Under the pieces are notes generated by a model. It was not told the origin of the DNA, searched no databases, and worked only from the letters and a program-made list of their open reading frames with translations. This document shows, piece by piece, positions 27,445-35,717 of a stretch of DNA of 64,000 nucleotides (the first letter of the stretch is position 1; every line of letters begins with the position of its first letter). The DNA is from Myxococcales bacterium (GTDB lineage: Bacteria > Myxococcota_A > Polyangia > Polyangiales > GCA-016699535): assembly GCA_020633325.1 (NCBI GenBank), contig JACKDX010000002.1, positions 248,001-312,000 of the forward strand, in the 5' to 3' direction. The position numbers and the translations under genes were made by a program.

Positions 27445-28761
27445 TCAGGGGCAGTGAGAGTCTCCAAGCAATTCAATAAACACCGAGCGAAAATCTCCCT
27501 CACATTGAAGTGCGCGGAGCATGTCCATGAGACCAACAATCGAGCGAAAAAAGAAGATGCCCTCGGCAGGCGGCCGAATGCGAAGGAAATCTTGTGGTCG
27601 CTCGCGTACGAGGGCCAAGATGTCCTTTCGTATATGGCACGCTCCAAAATCGTAAGCTACGAGGAATGGGCGAGAGACAATGACAGAGAGGTCGTTCAAG
27701 AGGGCTCGCGCCTTGTTTTCACTGATTTGGATCCTAAAACCAGCGCTTTGCGTGATCTCGAAGACCTGAGAGAAGTCCTGGTGCAGGGCCGCCTGAATCG
27801 TATGACGGTAGGCATGCCAAAAAGGCTTAGAGAAATGTCTGACGCACCCGAAGTCCAAGATCCCCAATCCGCCGTTTTTTAGAAACAGGAAATTCCCGGG
27901 GTGACAATCACCATGGACGAGGCCATCACGGAGAAAGGGGCCGTAAACGGCGCGAATTAGCTGTTTGCCCAGCACAAACCGTTGCTCGGCAGACCATTTG
28001 GCCGGTTCCGCACACACATCAGTAAGCACCTCACCTTCGAGCAGCTCGGTCACAAGGACGCTTGCGGAGCTCAACTCCGGATAGGATTTGGGTACTCTCA
28101 GTTCCGGCCACGGGCTCACCGATTGGCGGTATTGCTCGAGATGTCTTTGTTCTAAATCGTAATCGAGCTCTTGAGAAAACTGTGTTTGGATTTCGTGAAG
28201 GTAGCTTTTCTCATCGAATAGGTTCATGCCAAGGCCAGCAGTTTTCATCACCGCGCCAAGATTTTGTAAGTCCTGGCGCAAGGTTTGTTTGGCCCGTGGA
28301 TACTGAATCTTGACTGCCACCTCTGTGCCATCGAGAAGTACGCCTCGATGCACTTGTCCGAGGGAAGCGGCTGCAAATGGGGCATGGTCCAGTTGAGCGA
28401 ATACTTTCTCAAACTCTTGACCCAGCTCGGCGGTAAGGACGGTGCGAATCTTCTCAAAGTCCAAGGCGGGCACTTGCGCGAACATCTGATAGAGGAGCCT
28501 GCGGACTGCCTCGGGCTGTGTATCCTGCGAGAGGGCGATACTTTGGCCGAGTTTGAGCGCCACCCCTTTGAGGGAGCCAAGAGTCTTAACCATCTGCCCG
28601 GCCATCTGTGGGCTCATAAGAGTGGCACCCTCGCCATCGGGTTTTGGGCGCAATCTGGAGGCGATGACTGAGCTGCCCAAACGCGCGGATAAACCCGCTA
28701 GCGAGGCAAATCGACTCAAGCGCCCGGAAGGAATATCGGTTCGTACAGATTTTTTGGACAC
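27445..28761 (-). CDS. ABC1/UbiB-family atypical kinase
   Basis: A 438-aa member of the UbiB/ADCK/Coq8 family, linked elsewhere to isoprenoid quinone synthesis. Family hallmarks: the KxGQ motif KLGQSIALS, the Ala-rich nucleotide loop AAASLGQVHRG, the VAIK-like VAVKIQYP lysine, the catalytic-loop VHGDCHPGNFLF and the metal-binding ILDFGCV. No C-terminal membrane helices of UbiB type are obvious. Start is GTG. The protein could act in lipid or quinone homeostasis, but the substrate is unknown for most members. Confidence 0.85.
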   Translation of the reverse strand: MSKKSVRTDIPSGRLSRFASLAGLSARLGSSVIASRLRPKPDGEGATLMSPQMAGQMVKTLGSLKGVALKLGQSIALSQDTQPEAVRRLLYQMFAQVPALDFEKIRTVLTAELGQEFEKVFAQLDHAPFAAASLGQVHRGVLLDGTEVAVKIQYPRAKQTLRQDLQNLGAVMKTAGLGMNLFDEKSYLHEIQTQFSQELDYDLEQRHLEQYRQSVSPWPELRVPKSYPELSSASVLVTELLEGEVLTDVCAEPAKWSAEQRFVLGKQLIRAVYGPFLRDGLVHGDCHPGNFLFLKNGGLGILDFGCVRHFSKPFWHAYRHTIQAALHQDFSQVFEITQSAGFRIQISENKARALLNDLSVIVSRPFLVAYDFGACHIRKDILALVRERPQDFLRIRPPAEGIFFFRSIVGLMDMLRALQCEGDFRSVFIELLGDSHCP

Positions 28762-28859
28762 CGAACAGAGCTGTTAGTGTATCGGGTCATGTTTCGCAAG
28801 GCCGAGAGGTGCCAACTCTCTATGAATGTCGTGCTGAGAGCGCAGCTCTTATCTTAGCG

Positions 28860-29171
28860 TTAGTAAGCCCGCGGCAGCTTGGCCATATCTACAGTATCAA
28901 GTGCAAAGCGGATGAGTGCGCTCCGGCTCATTTTACGATGCCCTGCAGCCTTCAAATTCCCCACTTTGTCGTCCAACCGCTTGAGATCCTCGTTGTACAA
29001 CGAAATACAGATGATTTCGTAGTGGTCTGCCTTGCTCGTGTTGGACCGTTTTGGTGACGGCTCGCGCGAGGATAATGGTTCCGTAGTTTTTTTGTAAAAG
29101 CTTTTCCCGAGAACCTCATCAACCTCTTCGGAACTTAAAATTTCTTGAACGCGACTCTTGGCTTTGCTCAT
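28860..29171 (-). CDS. Small ribbon-helix-helix-like partner of the ParA ATPase
   Basis: A 103-aa basic protein beginning 11 bp after the ParA-family gene stop, with an AGGAGAG Shine-Dalgarno. The first 45 residues are polar and probably disordered. The C-terminal half (YEIICISLYNEDLKRLDDKV...KMSRSALIRFALDTV) has the strand-helix-helix pattern of ribbon-helix-helix DNA-binding proteins, including a SRSALIRFAL segment at the second helix. By analogy with ParA/ParG-type pairs it may bind DNA and stimulate the ATPase, and may autoregulate the operon. Fold assignment is by pattern only. Confidence 0.65.
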   Translation of the reverse strand: MSKAKSRVQEILSSEEVDEVLGKSFYKKTTEPLSSREPSPKRSNTSKADHYEIICISLYNEDLKRLDDKVGNLKAAGHRKMSRSALIRFALDTVDMAKLPRAY

Positions 29172-29182
29172 AATTATCTCTC

Positions 29183-30307
29183 CTAGGCCGTGGGAATTTC
29201 AAATCCTGTGAGCGTAACTTGCGGCGCACCAAACGAAGCCTGTGCATATACTTCCTTCTGTTGAGAGCCCTGCTGTAAATCAAATATGTGCTGAACCAAC
29301 ACCATATAATCTGTTGCCCCGCTGCTCTCGGGCGCATACTCAAAAATGGTTTGCTTGACGCTGGGCGCCTCGCGTAAGCGAGTGTTAACGCGAACGGGCG
29401 GCAAGCAGCGCTCCTTGAAATGCTTGGAAAGCGCGTCCATAGAATCGCGACAAATACGATTTCTCACATCGAAGAATGTGGGCAATACCCCGAGGATTTC
29501 CACATCATGTTGGAAGACCTGACGCACACTTTTGATTGTGCGAAGGACTTGTTTGACGCCCACCAGCGCCAAATAGTCACACGACACCGGAATGATCACG
29601 CTGTCAGCAAACATAAGTGTATTTTGGTTCATCAGCGAAAGCGCCGGCGCGCAATCTAAGAGTACAATGTCATAGCCTTGCGTAGCGTTCGCAAGGCGCT
29701 CGCGCATAATGCGATGCCGGTTGGGTTGGTTAGCCAGATAGAGTTCGGCTGCGGCTAGCATTTCGTTGGAGGTCACCACATCCAGATTGTTGCGAACGGG
29801 CACCGCGATATCGGCGGCGCACTCACCCTGAACCAAGCAGTGATAGAGGCTTCGCTCCCCGTTGATGCCAAGAGCCGCACCGACATTGCCCTGTCCGTCG
29901 GCGTCAATGAGGAGCACCCGGCGTCCGCGCTCAGCTAGACCAGCGGCCAGGTTGATGGCGGTGGTGGTTTTCGCAGTTCCGCCTTTATGGTTAAAGATCG
30001 CAATGCGATGCGCTGACGTTTGTATCGCGGGTTCAGTTGTCTGGGCCTCGCCGACGATACGACAGGCGGTGGAGCAAAAGTGGTATGCGGTTCCTTGCCG
30101 CACGAGGGCCTGATAGGCGTGCTCCACGAAAAACGCCCGATCGCATATGCTACAAGTGTGCGCTTCGGAAGCGCCTAGCGCTGCCTGTTGGCAGGATTGC
30201 GAACAGTAATAGGCGAAACCGCCGTCGCTCGTTTCCGCGATTTGATAGCGAAAGCGCACGTGAAATGCTGAATTGCAGACATCGCAGGTGGATGTAGTAG
30301 ACTTCAT
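29183..30307 (-). CDS. ParA-family ATPase with two N-terminal zinc-binding modules
   Basis: A 374-aa protein. Residues 1-90 carry two near-identical Cys modules: C8, C11, C35, C39 and C52, C55, C78, C82 (CxxC-x22-23-CxxxC), like TRASH/MYM-type treble-clef zinc fingers. From about residue 100 comes a complete ParA/MinD ATPase with deviant Walker A NHKGGTAKTT, LLIDADGQGNVG, IVLLDCAPALS and a later ILGVLPTFFD. The start has a GGAGG Shine-Dalgarno. Canonical chromosomal ParA lacks the fingers, and no parB, gid or rnpA genes are near, so this is not the oriC-linked segregation locus. It is encoded with a small ribbon-helix-helix-like protein. Confidence 0.85.
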   Translation of the reverse strand: MKSTTSTCDVCNSAFHVRFRYQIAETSDGGFAYYCSQSCQQAALGASEAHTCSICDRAFFVEHAYQALVRQGTAYHFCSTACRIVGEAQTTEPAIQTSAHRIAIFNHKGGTAKTTTAINLAAGLAERGRRVLLIDADGQGNVGAALGINGERSLYHCLVQGECAADIAVPVRNNLDVVTSNEMLAAAELYLANQPNRHRIMRERLANATQGYDIVLLDCAPALSLMNQNTLMFADSVIIPVSCDYLALVGVKQVLRTIKSVRQVFQHDVEILGVLPTFFDVRNRICRDSMDALSKHFKERCLPPVRVNTRLREAPSVKQTIFEYAPESSGATDYMVLVQHIFDLQQGSQQKEVYAQASFGAPQVTLTGFEIPTA

Positions 30308-30326
30308 GGATCCTCCACAGACTTCG

Positions 30327-30338
30327 TTAAGTACTTAA
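30327..30338. promoter_or_regulatory. 12-bp perfect palindrome upstream of the ParA-like gene
   Basis: TTAAGTACTTAA, 19 bp before the ParA-like start codon, in the only intergenic space of this two-gene operon. It is positioned to serve as an operator for the small DNA-binding-like partner, by analogy with ParA/ParG autoregulation. This role is inferred from position and symmetry only. Confidence 0.3.
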
Positions 30339-30414
30339 GGGGCCGCTTAGCGCGGTGGGATCGGTCAGTCAAAAAAATGGTGCGTCCGGGGCGGCTCTTC
30401 GGGCGGCCAATAAC

Positions 30415-31557
30415 CTATTGGGGAGGAACTGCGAGGTGAGTGGCGACGGCCCGTTTCGTCACGCCATCTTCCACGACAATGGTGGTATTGGGGGTTGTAA
30501 TATCGGCAAAAGACGAGGTCTCCAAGATAGAGTTGAACTGGGCTGGCAGTGCGGATGGACCGCTACCGGCTACGAGATCACCCCCCGCCACCAGGGAAAG
30601 GCGGCTAGGCGCCTGAGGAACGCTACTCCGTGCGCCCGCTTCGAATAATGCGGCAGCATCCAGGATTTGGTAGGTGCCCAAATTGCTGGAAGGCGATTCC
30701 AACGATATGACGATGCCTCCTCGGCGAATAAAATCCTCTAGGGATGTCTTCCACAAGTTCCCTAGGGCGATAAGCGCGCTGTCACTAGCGTTGGGCTCGG
30801 CATAAATGAGAAACGCATTGTGGGAGTAGAGCAAAAACGGAACAAGGTTGGCATCCGAGACGACAGTCTTTGTCCAGTTGCGGCTGACAGCTTCGGGGTG
30901 CTCATCGATGGCATTGTTGGTGCCCGATATCGCGTTGGCTGTAGCATCCTGTTGGTACGCCAGCACTCTGACCGGAGCACTCGGAGATATAAATATCGCA
31001 TTTCCGACTAGCTTATTGATTTCGGCATCGCTGGTATTCGTCTGATAGTCGTGTCCAATGACTACCACGTGACCAAAAGTTTGCGGCGCACAAAGCCCGT
31101 TGTTACAGATGTTGCTCAAACAACGGGTGGCGCAGTCTCCGCAGTACTGGGGATCGGTATCGAGATCGACGCATAGGCCGTCACACGTACCCAGCGCCGC
31201 ACAATCTGGGGCACATGCTCCGTTCTGACAGACCGGAGTTCCCCCCGCGCATACGGATCCGCTGCATCCGCCACATGTGCTCGGATCGTTGGGATCTACG
31301 CAAATATCGCCACAAAGCACCGTCCCAATAGGACACGAAAGCGGTCCGGCATCGGGCTCCGTGTCCGCATCATCGTTTGTATCGGGCATCTCGACATCTG
31401 CAGACCCGTCGGGCACGGCAGCATCTACAATAGAGACACATTGCTTGCCGCGTCGGGCATAGCCCCCTTTGCAGTGCGCGCCTACCAGGGATTCTCCGCA
31501 GCCTGAGGCGGCCATGGTCAGGAAGAGGCACATCAATAAAAGACGCAGGTGGGTCAT
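30415..31557 (-). CDS. Cys-rich lipoprotein, unknown function
   Basis: A 380-aa predicted lipoprotein: MTHLRLLLMCLFLTMAASGC has a clear lipobox. An Asp-rich linker follows, then Cys-rich motifs of the CGGCSGSVCAGG and YCGDCATRC type, common in myxobacterial lipoproteins (stigma/MXAN-like CGxC repeats). The C-terminal 220 residues, starting FGHVVVIGHDY, form an alpha/beta domain with LVPFLLYSHNAFLIY and FIRRGGIVISLESPSS that resembles a glutamine-amidotransferase-like or BatD-like fold in pattern only. No function is assigned. It follows the OmpA-family gene with a 4-bp overlap. Confidence 0.7.
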   Translation of the reverse strand: MTHLRLLLMCLFLTMAASGCGESLVGAHCKGGYARRGKQCVSIVDAAVPDGSADVEMPDTNDDADTEPDAGPLSCPIGTVLCGDICVDPNDPSTCGGCSGSVCAGGTPVCQNGACAPDCAALGTCDGLCVDLDTDPQYCGDCATRCLSNICNNGLCAPQTFGHVVVIGHDYQTNTSDAEINKLVGNAIFISPSAPVRVLAYQQDATANAISGTNNAIDEHPEAVSRNWTKTVVSDANLVPFLLYSHNAFLIYAEPNASDSALIALGNLWKTSLEDFIRRGGIVISLESPSSNLGTYQILDAAALFEAGARSSVPQAPSRLSLVAGGDLVAGSGPSALPAQFNSILETSSFADITTPNTTIVVEDGVTKRAVATHLAVPPQ

Positions 31558-32882
31558 GGCGTACTCCCGCTAGGGGGCGTAGTGGTTTTTTTCGGACCAG
31601 AGCGCCGCGCTCCTTGGACGACCACGAACTCCACGCGGCGATTGCGTTGATGGGCTTGTTCGGTGGTGGCAGGGTCGCGTAGGCGCGTCGCACCGAATCC
31701 CTCAGCCTCAATAATGTTTCCTGGGATGCCACGCCGGACAAGCTCTCTTCTCACATTGACGGCTCGGCGTTCACTCAGCCTCTGGTTGAAGCTGGCTTTG
31801 CCTTGCTGGTCGGAATGCCCCTCGATGCGCAATAGCGTCCATTCGGGATGTTGCTTCCACAAATGTACGATGGCATCGAGAACAGGCCTTGCACCGCTTT
31901 TCACCCGAGAACGGTTGAGGTCGAAAAGAACGCGCTCCTCTAACACTACGCGATCTTCAACCAGCTCAATGAGTCCCTCGTCGGGGCACCCATCATGATC
32001 GTTGATCCCATTGACCGTCTCGGGCTCGTTCGGGCATTGATCTTCCGCATCGACAATTCCATCTCCATCGTTGTCGTTTTCGGGGCAGCCGTCATCGTCC
32101 TCATAGCCATCATGATCTTCGGCATCAAGAGGACATTTGTCGTCTGCATCGAGCACCTTGTCTTGGTCGTTATCCAGATCGGGGCATCCATCCTCATCTT
32201 GAAAGCCATCGTGATCTTCAGGGTCAGAGGGGCAGGTGTCGTCGGAATCCATGATTCCATCGCCATCGGTGTCCTTCGGTGCTGAAGAGACCCGTGCGGA
32301 GGATGTGGGCGCCTCATCAAGAAACGTGAACTCGAGCCCCGCGAGGAGCAGCCTGGCATCCCGGCTATCTACGCTGCTGGTCGCGTCAATAATCTGCAGG
32401 TAACGCACGGTTGGCGACACGCGAATGGCGCCCAGGGCAAATCCCCATCCCAGAGCCGCCTCGATGGAGGGATGTAAGTCCTCCCCGGAGAAGCCGCCGC
32501 CTCCGGCCACTTCGAGCCAAGGGCCAACGCCGCGTCGCGGGTCGCTGGCGTCGGAGAAGGGGCGGAAACGCGCAGCAGCGCTGGCAGTAAACCAGGTGCC
32601 ATTCCCAGTGTCGCGCAGAAGGGTGTCCGGATTTTTGTCCCACAGGATGCCACCTCGCAGTTTTAAACCCGGCACAAGCCAGTGCATGAGGGGTCGATAG
32701 AGTCCCACTCCCAGGGACCCGCCGACATTAAACCAATCTGTTTGGGGCTGCGTCAGCGGCACCGCAAGGTCGGCTTCAGCCGCCAATAGCCATGGTTCTT
32801 CAGCGTAACTGGCACGGGGAGCACTAAACGCCCCAAGGGCCGCTAAAAAAGCCACGCGTCGTATGAGCCTGCGCATATGCAT
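31554..32882 (-). CDS. OmpA-family outer-membrane protein with TSP3 repeats
   Basis: Predicted outer-membrane protein of 442 aa. Signal peptide to about residue 28 (ending ASYAEE), then a beta-barrel-like region (about 30-190, with alternating hydrophobic strands). Next come calcium-binding thrombospondin type-3 repeats (DTDGDGIMDSDDTCP and two to three DxDxDG copies, about 205-285), then a C-terminal OmpA peptidoglycan-binding domain (VLFDLNRSRVK, EGHSDQQGK, LSERRAVNVRREL). ATG 32876 or 32882 may be the start. Same strand as the SDR gene upstream, 8 bp away. Such proteins anchor the envelope to peptidoglycan. Confidence 0.85.
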   Translation of the reverse strand: MHMRRLIRRVAFLAALGAFSAPRASYAEEPWLLAAEADLAVPLTQPQTDWFNVGGSLGVGLYRPLMHWLVPGLKLRGGILWDKNPDTLLRDTGNGTWFTASAAARFRPFSDASDPRRGVGPWLEVAGGGGFSGEDLHPSIEAALGWGFALGAIRVSPTVRYLQIIDATSSVDSRDARLLLAGLEFTFLDEAPTSSARVSSAPKDTDGDGIMDSDDTCPSDPEDHDGFQDEDGCPDLDNDQDKVLDADDKCPLDAEDHDGYEDDDGCPENDNDGDGIVDAEDQCPNEPETVNGINDHDGCPDEGLIELVEDRVVLEERVLFDLNRSRVKSGARPVLDAIVHLWKQHPEWTLLRIEGHSDQQGKASFNQRLSERRAVNVRRELVRRGIPGNIIEAEGFGATRLRDPATTEQAHQRNRRVEFVVVQGARRSGPKKTTTPPSGSTP

Positions 32883-32890
32883 GGATAACA

Positions 32891-33769
32891 TTAAAACGGG
32901 CCCCATTTTCGCACATTCGGCAGGGCATAGTAAAGAACGCGATGATAGACGTTGCGGGGAAGCAGCCGGCGCAACAATGCAAAGAAATGCGCATCGAGGG
33001 TGGCGGGCACCCGCAAAGGGGGGCGCCGCCGCTCCATGGTCTTTAAAATTGTGTTTGCGACATCTTCGGGCGTGGCAAACGCAAGTCGCATCATGCGCGC
33101 GATGAATGGCTGCATGAAACGATAATGGTTATGGTACGGATCCAGTTCGCTGGTCTCCGATCGCTGACTGCTAGATGTGCGACGCGTCTTCATGAAGGAT
33201 TCCGAGTTAATAAACCCGGGCTGAATGAGACTTACGCGAATGTTCCAAGGCCTGACTTCATACCACAACGCTTCAGTGGCTCCCTCCAGCGCAAATTTCG
33301 AGGCGCTGTACATGGCCATCGTGGGCATCGCCATCATCCCCCCTACCGAGGATATGTTGAGAATACGGCCAGCCTTTTTTTGACGCATTCCAGGCAGCAC
33401 TAGTCGAACCAGCTCCATCGGTGCATTGAAATTGATGTCCATCTGTTCGAGGCGTTCGTGGTCTTTCAAATGCTCCACGACGGAGCGATAGGCAATACCT
33501 GCATTGTTGATGAGCACATCCACACCGCTCCAACGTTCGCTTGCTTCTTCGATCACCCGACGCCTTTGTGACCCGTCGGTGACGTCCATCGGCCTAACCC
33601 ACACCCGTGGACTTTCCTGCAGGCCTTGTTCCTTGAAACGCGCAAGCGATTGGCTACGAGCAGTCAGAATAACTCGGTGCTCGGTCTGAACTAACCTCCG
33701 AGATAAGGCTAGACCCAGGCCGGTGCTTGCGCCTGTGACCAACACCACCTTGGCCCCAAAGTCCATCAA
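32891..33769 (-). CDS. Short-chain dehydrogenase/reductase
   Basis: A 292-aa NAD(P)-dependent oxidoreductase of the classical SDR family. Cofactor motif VTGASTGLGLAL (TGxxxGxG), NNAGIAYRS, catalytic ISSVGGMM Ser, and the YSASK Tyr/Lys pair. The extended C-terminal region (RVPATLDAHFFALLRRLLPRN, basic and hydrophobic) resembles membrane-associated lipid/ketone SDRs. The substrate cannot be predicted. It lies 40 bp downstream of parE and 8 bp upstream of the OmpA-family gene, so it may belong to the parC-parE transcript. Confidence 0.85.
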   Translation of the reverse strand: MMDFGAKVVLVTGASTGLGLALSRRLVQTEHRVILTARSQSLARFKEQGLQESPRVWVRPMDVTDGSQRRRVIEEASERWSGVDVLINNAGIAYRSVVEHLKDHERLEQMDINFNAPMELVRLVLPGMRQKKAGRILNISSVGGMMAMPTMAMYSASKFALEGATEALWYEVRPWNIRVSLIQPGFINSESFMKTRRTSSSQRSETSELDPYHNHYRFMQPFIARMMRLAFATPEDVANTILKTMERRRPPLRVPATLDAHFFALLRRLLPRNVYHRVLYYALPNVRKWGPF

Positions 33770-33809
33770 GACCCGCAGTATACGCTACTTTTCTCTTGGA
33801 ATCAGGATG

Positions 33810-35717
33810 TCAAACATCCAATTCTTCGGCGTTTGCAAAGATAGAACGCTCCATGATGAACTCGAAGCGCGGTGCGGGGTCTTTTCCCATCAGGTCATTG
33901 AGCACCCTATCGGTGTGCATTTCTCCGTCAATGATGACCCTGAGTGCGCGGCGTCGCCTGGGGTCTAGCGTGGTGCTTTTGAGTTCCTCGGCAGACATTT
34001 CGCCGAGGCCCTTGAATCGACTTACCTCGGGTTGGATGTTGGGCGCGAGCCCCGCCAAGGTTTTATTCTTTTCCGCCTCATCCAACGGCCAAAAGGTCTC
34101 TTTGCCTGCATCGATACGGAAAAGAGGTGGCTGAGCGATATAAATATGCCCGTTTCGCAACAGGCCGGGCAGCATGCGATAGAAAAACGTCAATAGGAGC
34201 ATCGCGATGTGATGCCCATCGCTATCAGCATCCATGAGCAGGAAGACTTTGTCGTAACGGAGCTTGCTCAGATCGAATGCTTTGCCCGAGCTGCAGCCAA
34301 GCGCTGAAATGATATCTTGCAGTTCGCGGTTGGCCGCCACGGCGGCACTGGAGGCACGCTCGGCATTGAGCACCTTTCCGCGAAGAGGCAGAATGGCCTG
34401 CGTGCGACGGTCGCGGCCCTGTTTAGCATTGCCGCCAGCGCTATCGCCTTCTACCAGAAAGAGTTCGCTCTCTTTAGGATCAGTGCTAGCGCAGTCGGAC
34501 AGTTTACCCGGGAGATTGAGCCGATGGCTGATGGCCGTTTTGCGTTGCACTTGTTGAATGGCCGTGCGGCTTGCCTCGCGCGCCCTTGCAGAAAGTACCA
34601 TCCGTGCAACGATGGCATCGGCAAGCGTGGCGTTCTCAAGAAGCCAAAGTTCTAGCGCACTTCGCACGGCGCCTTCCACTGCCGGGGTTACGTCGGGATT
34701 GTTGAGTCGATCCTTGGTTTGTCCCTGAAATTGTGGCTCTCTCACGTAGATACTCAAGATGGCAACAAGGCCCTCGCGGATATCTTCCGCGCTCAGGTTG
34801 ATGCCCCTCGGCGTAAGTTTCTTGGCGGTCAAATAACCTCGAACCGCCTTAAGAATGCCCTGCTTGAGGCCGGTCTCATGACTACCTCCGGAGGCAGTGT
34901 TGATCCCATTGGCATAAGAGCGGATGCATTCATCCGTGGCTTCCGTCCACTCGAGGGCGAGTTCAATTCTCGCCTCACCTTTAGCATCGAGTGTGAACGG
35001 CTGACTGTGGACAGCAGCCTTGCCCTGGTCCGTGACGAGCTTCTTAAGAAAATCCACAATGCCTCCCGGATGCTCGAATTCTTTCTGCTCGGCATTGGCT
35101 TCATTGCGGTAAACTAGCTTCAATCCCTTGTGCAAGTAGGCTTTGGCCTCGAGATGCTCCGCCACTTTAAGGGGATCAAACTGCGTGTTCTTACCAAAAA
35201 TCTGCGCATCGGGATGGAAGGTAATGGTGGTGCCATGTTTCTTGGTTGCTCCTAGCTTTCGAAGCTTGGATTTAACCAGACCGCGGCCAAAGACTTGCTC
35301 AAACTCTTGCCCGTCGCGGCTGACGGAAACCACCATCTCCTCGGAAAGCGCATTGACTACAGAGGAGCCGACGCCATGCAGGCCACCTGCCACGGTATAA
35401 TTCTTGTCCTCAAACTTTCCGCCGGCATGGAGCGTACAAAGGATGAGCTCTAACGCCGAGCGCTTGTATTTGGGATGCTTGTCGACAGGAATGCCGCGCC
35501 CGTTGTCGGTCACCGTGGCGGTGCGCAGATCCTTGTGAAGGGTAACGTCTATGAGCGTGGCGTGACCATTAATAGCTTCGTCGACCGCGTTGTCCACGAT
35601 CTCCCAAAGAAGATGGTGGTAGCCTCTGACATCAACGCCGCCGATGTACATCGCCGGCCGTTTCCGGACCGGCTCAAGGCCTTCGAGAACTTCAATATCT
35701 TTGGCGGTATAGGCCAT
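33810..35717 (-). CDS. parE: DNA topoisomerase IV subunit B
   Basis: GHKL ATPase subunit (635 aa) of type II topoisomerase IV, which decatenates chromosomes. N-terminal motifs: VRKRPAMYIGGVD, the ATP-binding EIVDNAVDEAINGH and AGGLHGVGSSVVNAL, then TOPRIM with VEGDSAGGNAKQGRD, PLRGKVLNAE and the metal DADSDGHHI. Length fits E. coli ParE (630 aa) rather than the about 800 aa of GyrB in many bacteria. Its ATG overlaps the parC stop by one base (TAATG) with GAGGAAAG upstream. The gene adjoining it lacks a GyrA-box, supporting topo IV over gyrase. Confidence 0.9.
   Translation of the reverse strand: MAYTAKDIEVLEGLEPVRKRPAMYIGGVDVRGYHHLLWEIVDNAVDEAINGHATLIDVTLHKDLRTATVTDNGRGIPVDKHPKYKRSALELILCTLHAGGKFEDKNYTVAGGLHGVGSSVVNALSEEMVVSVSRDGQEFEQVFGRGLVKSKLRKLGATKKHGTTITFHPDAQIFGKNTQFDPLKVAEHLEAKAYLHKGLKLVYRNEANAEQKEFEHPGGIVDFLKKLVTDQGKAAVHSQPFTLDAKGEARIELALEWTEATDECIRSYANGINTASGGSHETGLKQGILKAVRGYLTAKKLTPRGINLSAEDIREGLVAILSIYVREPQFQGQTKDRLNNPDVTPAVEGAVRSALELWLLENATLADAIVARMVLSARAREASRTAIQQVQRKTAISHRLNLPGKLSDCASTDPKESELFLVEGDSAGGNAKQGRDRRTQAILPLRGKVLNAERASSAAVAANRELQDIISALGCSSGKAFDLSKLRYDKVFLLMDADSDGHHIAMLLLTFFYRMLPGLLRNGHIYIAQPPLFRIDAGKETFWPLDEAEKNKTLAGLAPNIQPEVSRFKGLGEMSAEELKSTTLDPRRRRALRVIIDGEMHTDRVLNDLMGKDPAPRFEFIMERSIFANAEELDV

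Noticed and set aside
29183..30307. The canonical chromosome-segregation ParA near oriC
   Set aside because: No parB, gid or dnaA-type neighbours, and the N-terminal zinc modules are absent from canonical ParA.
30361..30414. GC-rich sequence after the 30.4-31.6 kb lipoprotein gene as a terminator
   Set aside because: The GCCGCC units are direct, not inverted, so no stable hairpin precedes the T-run.
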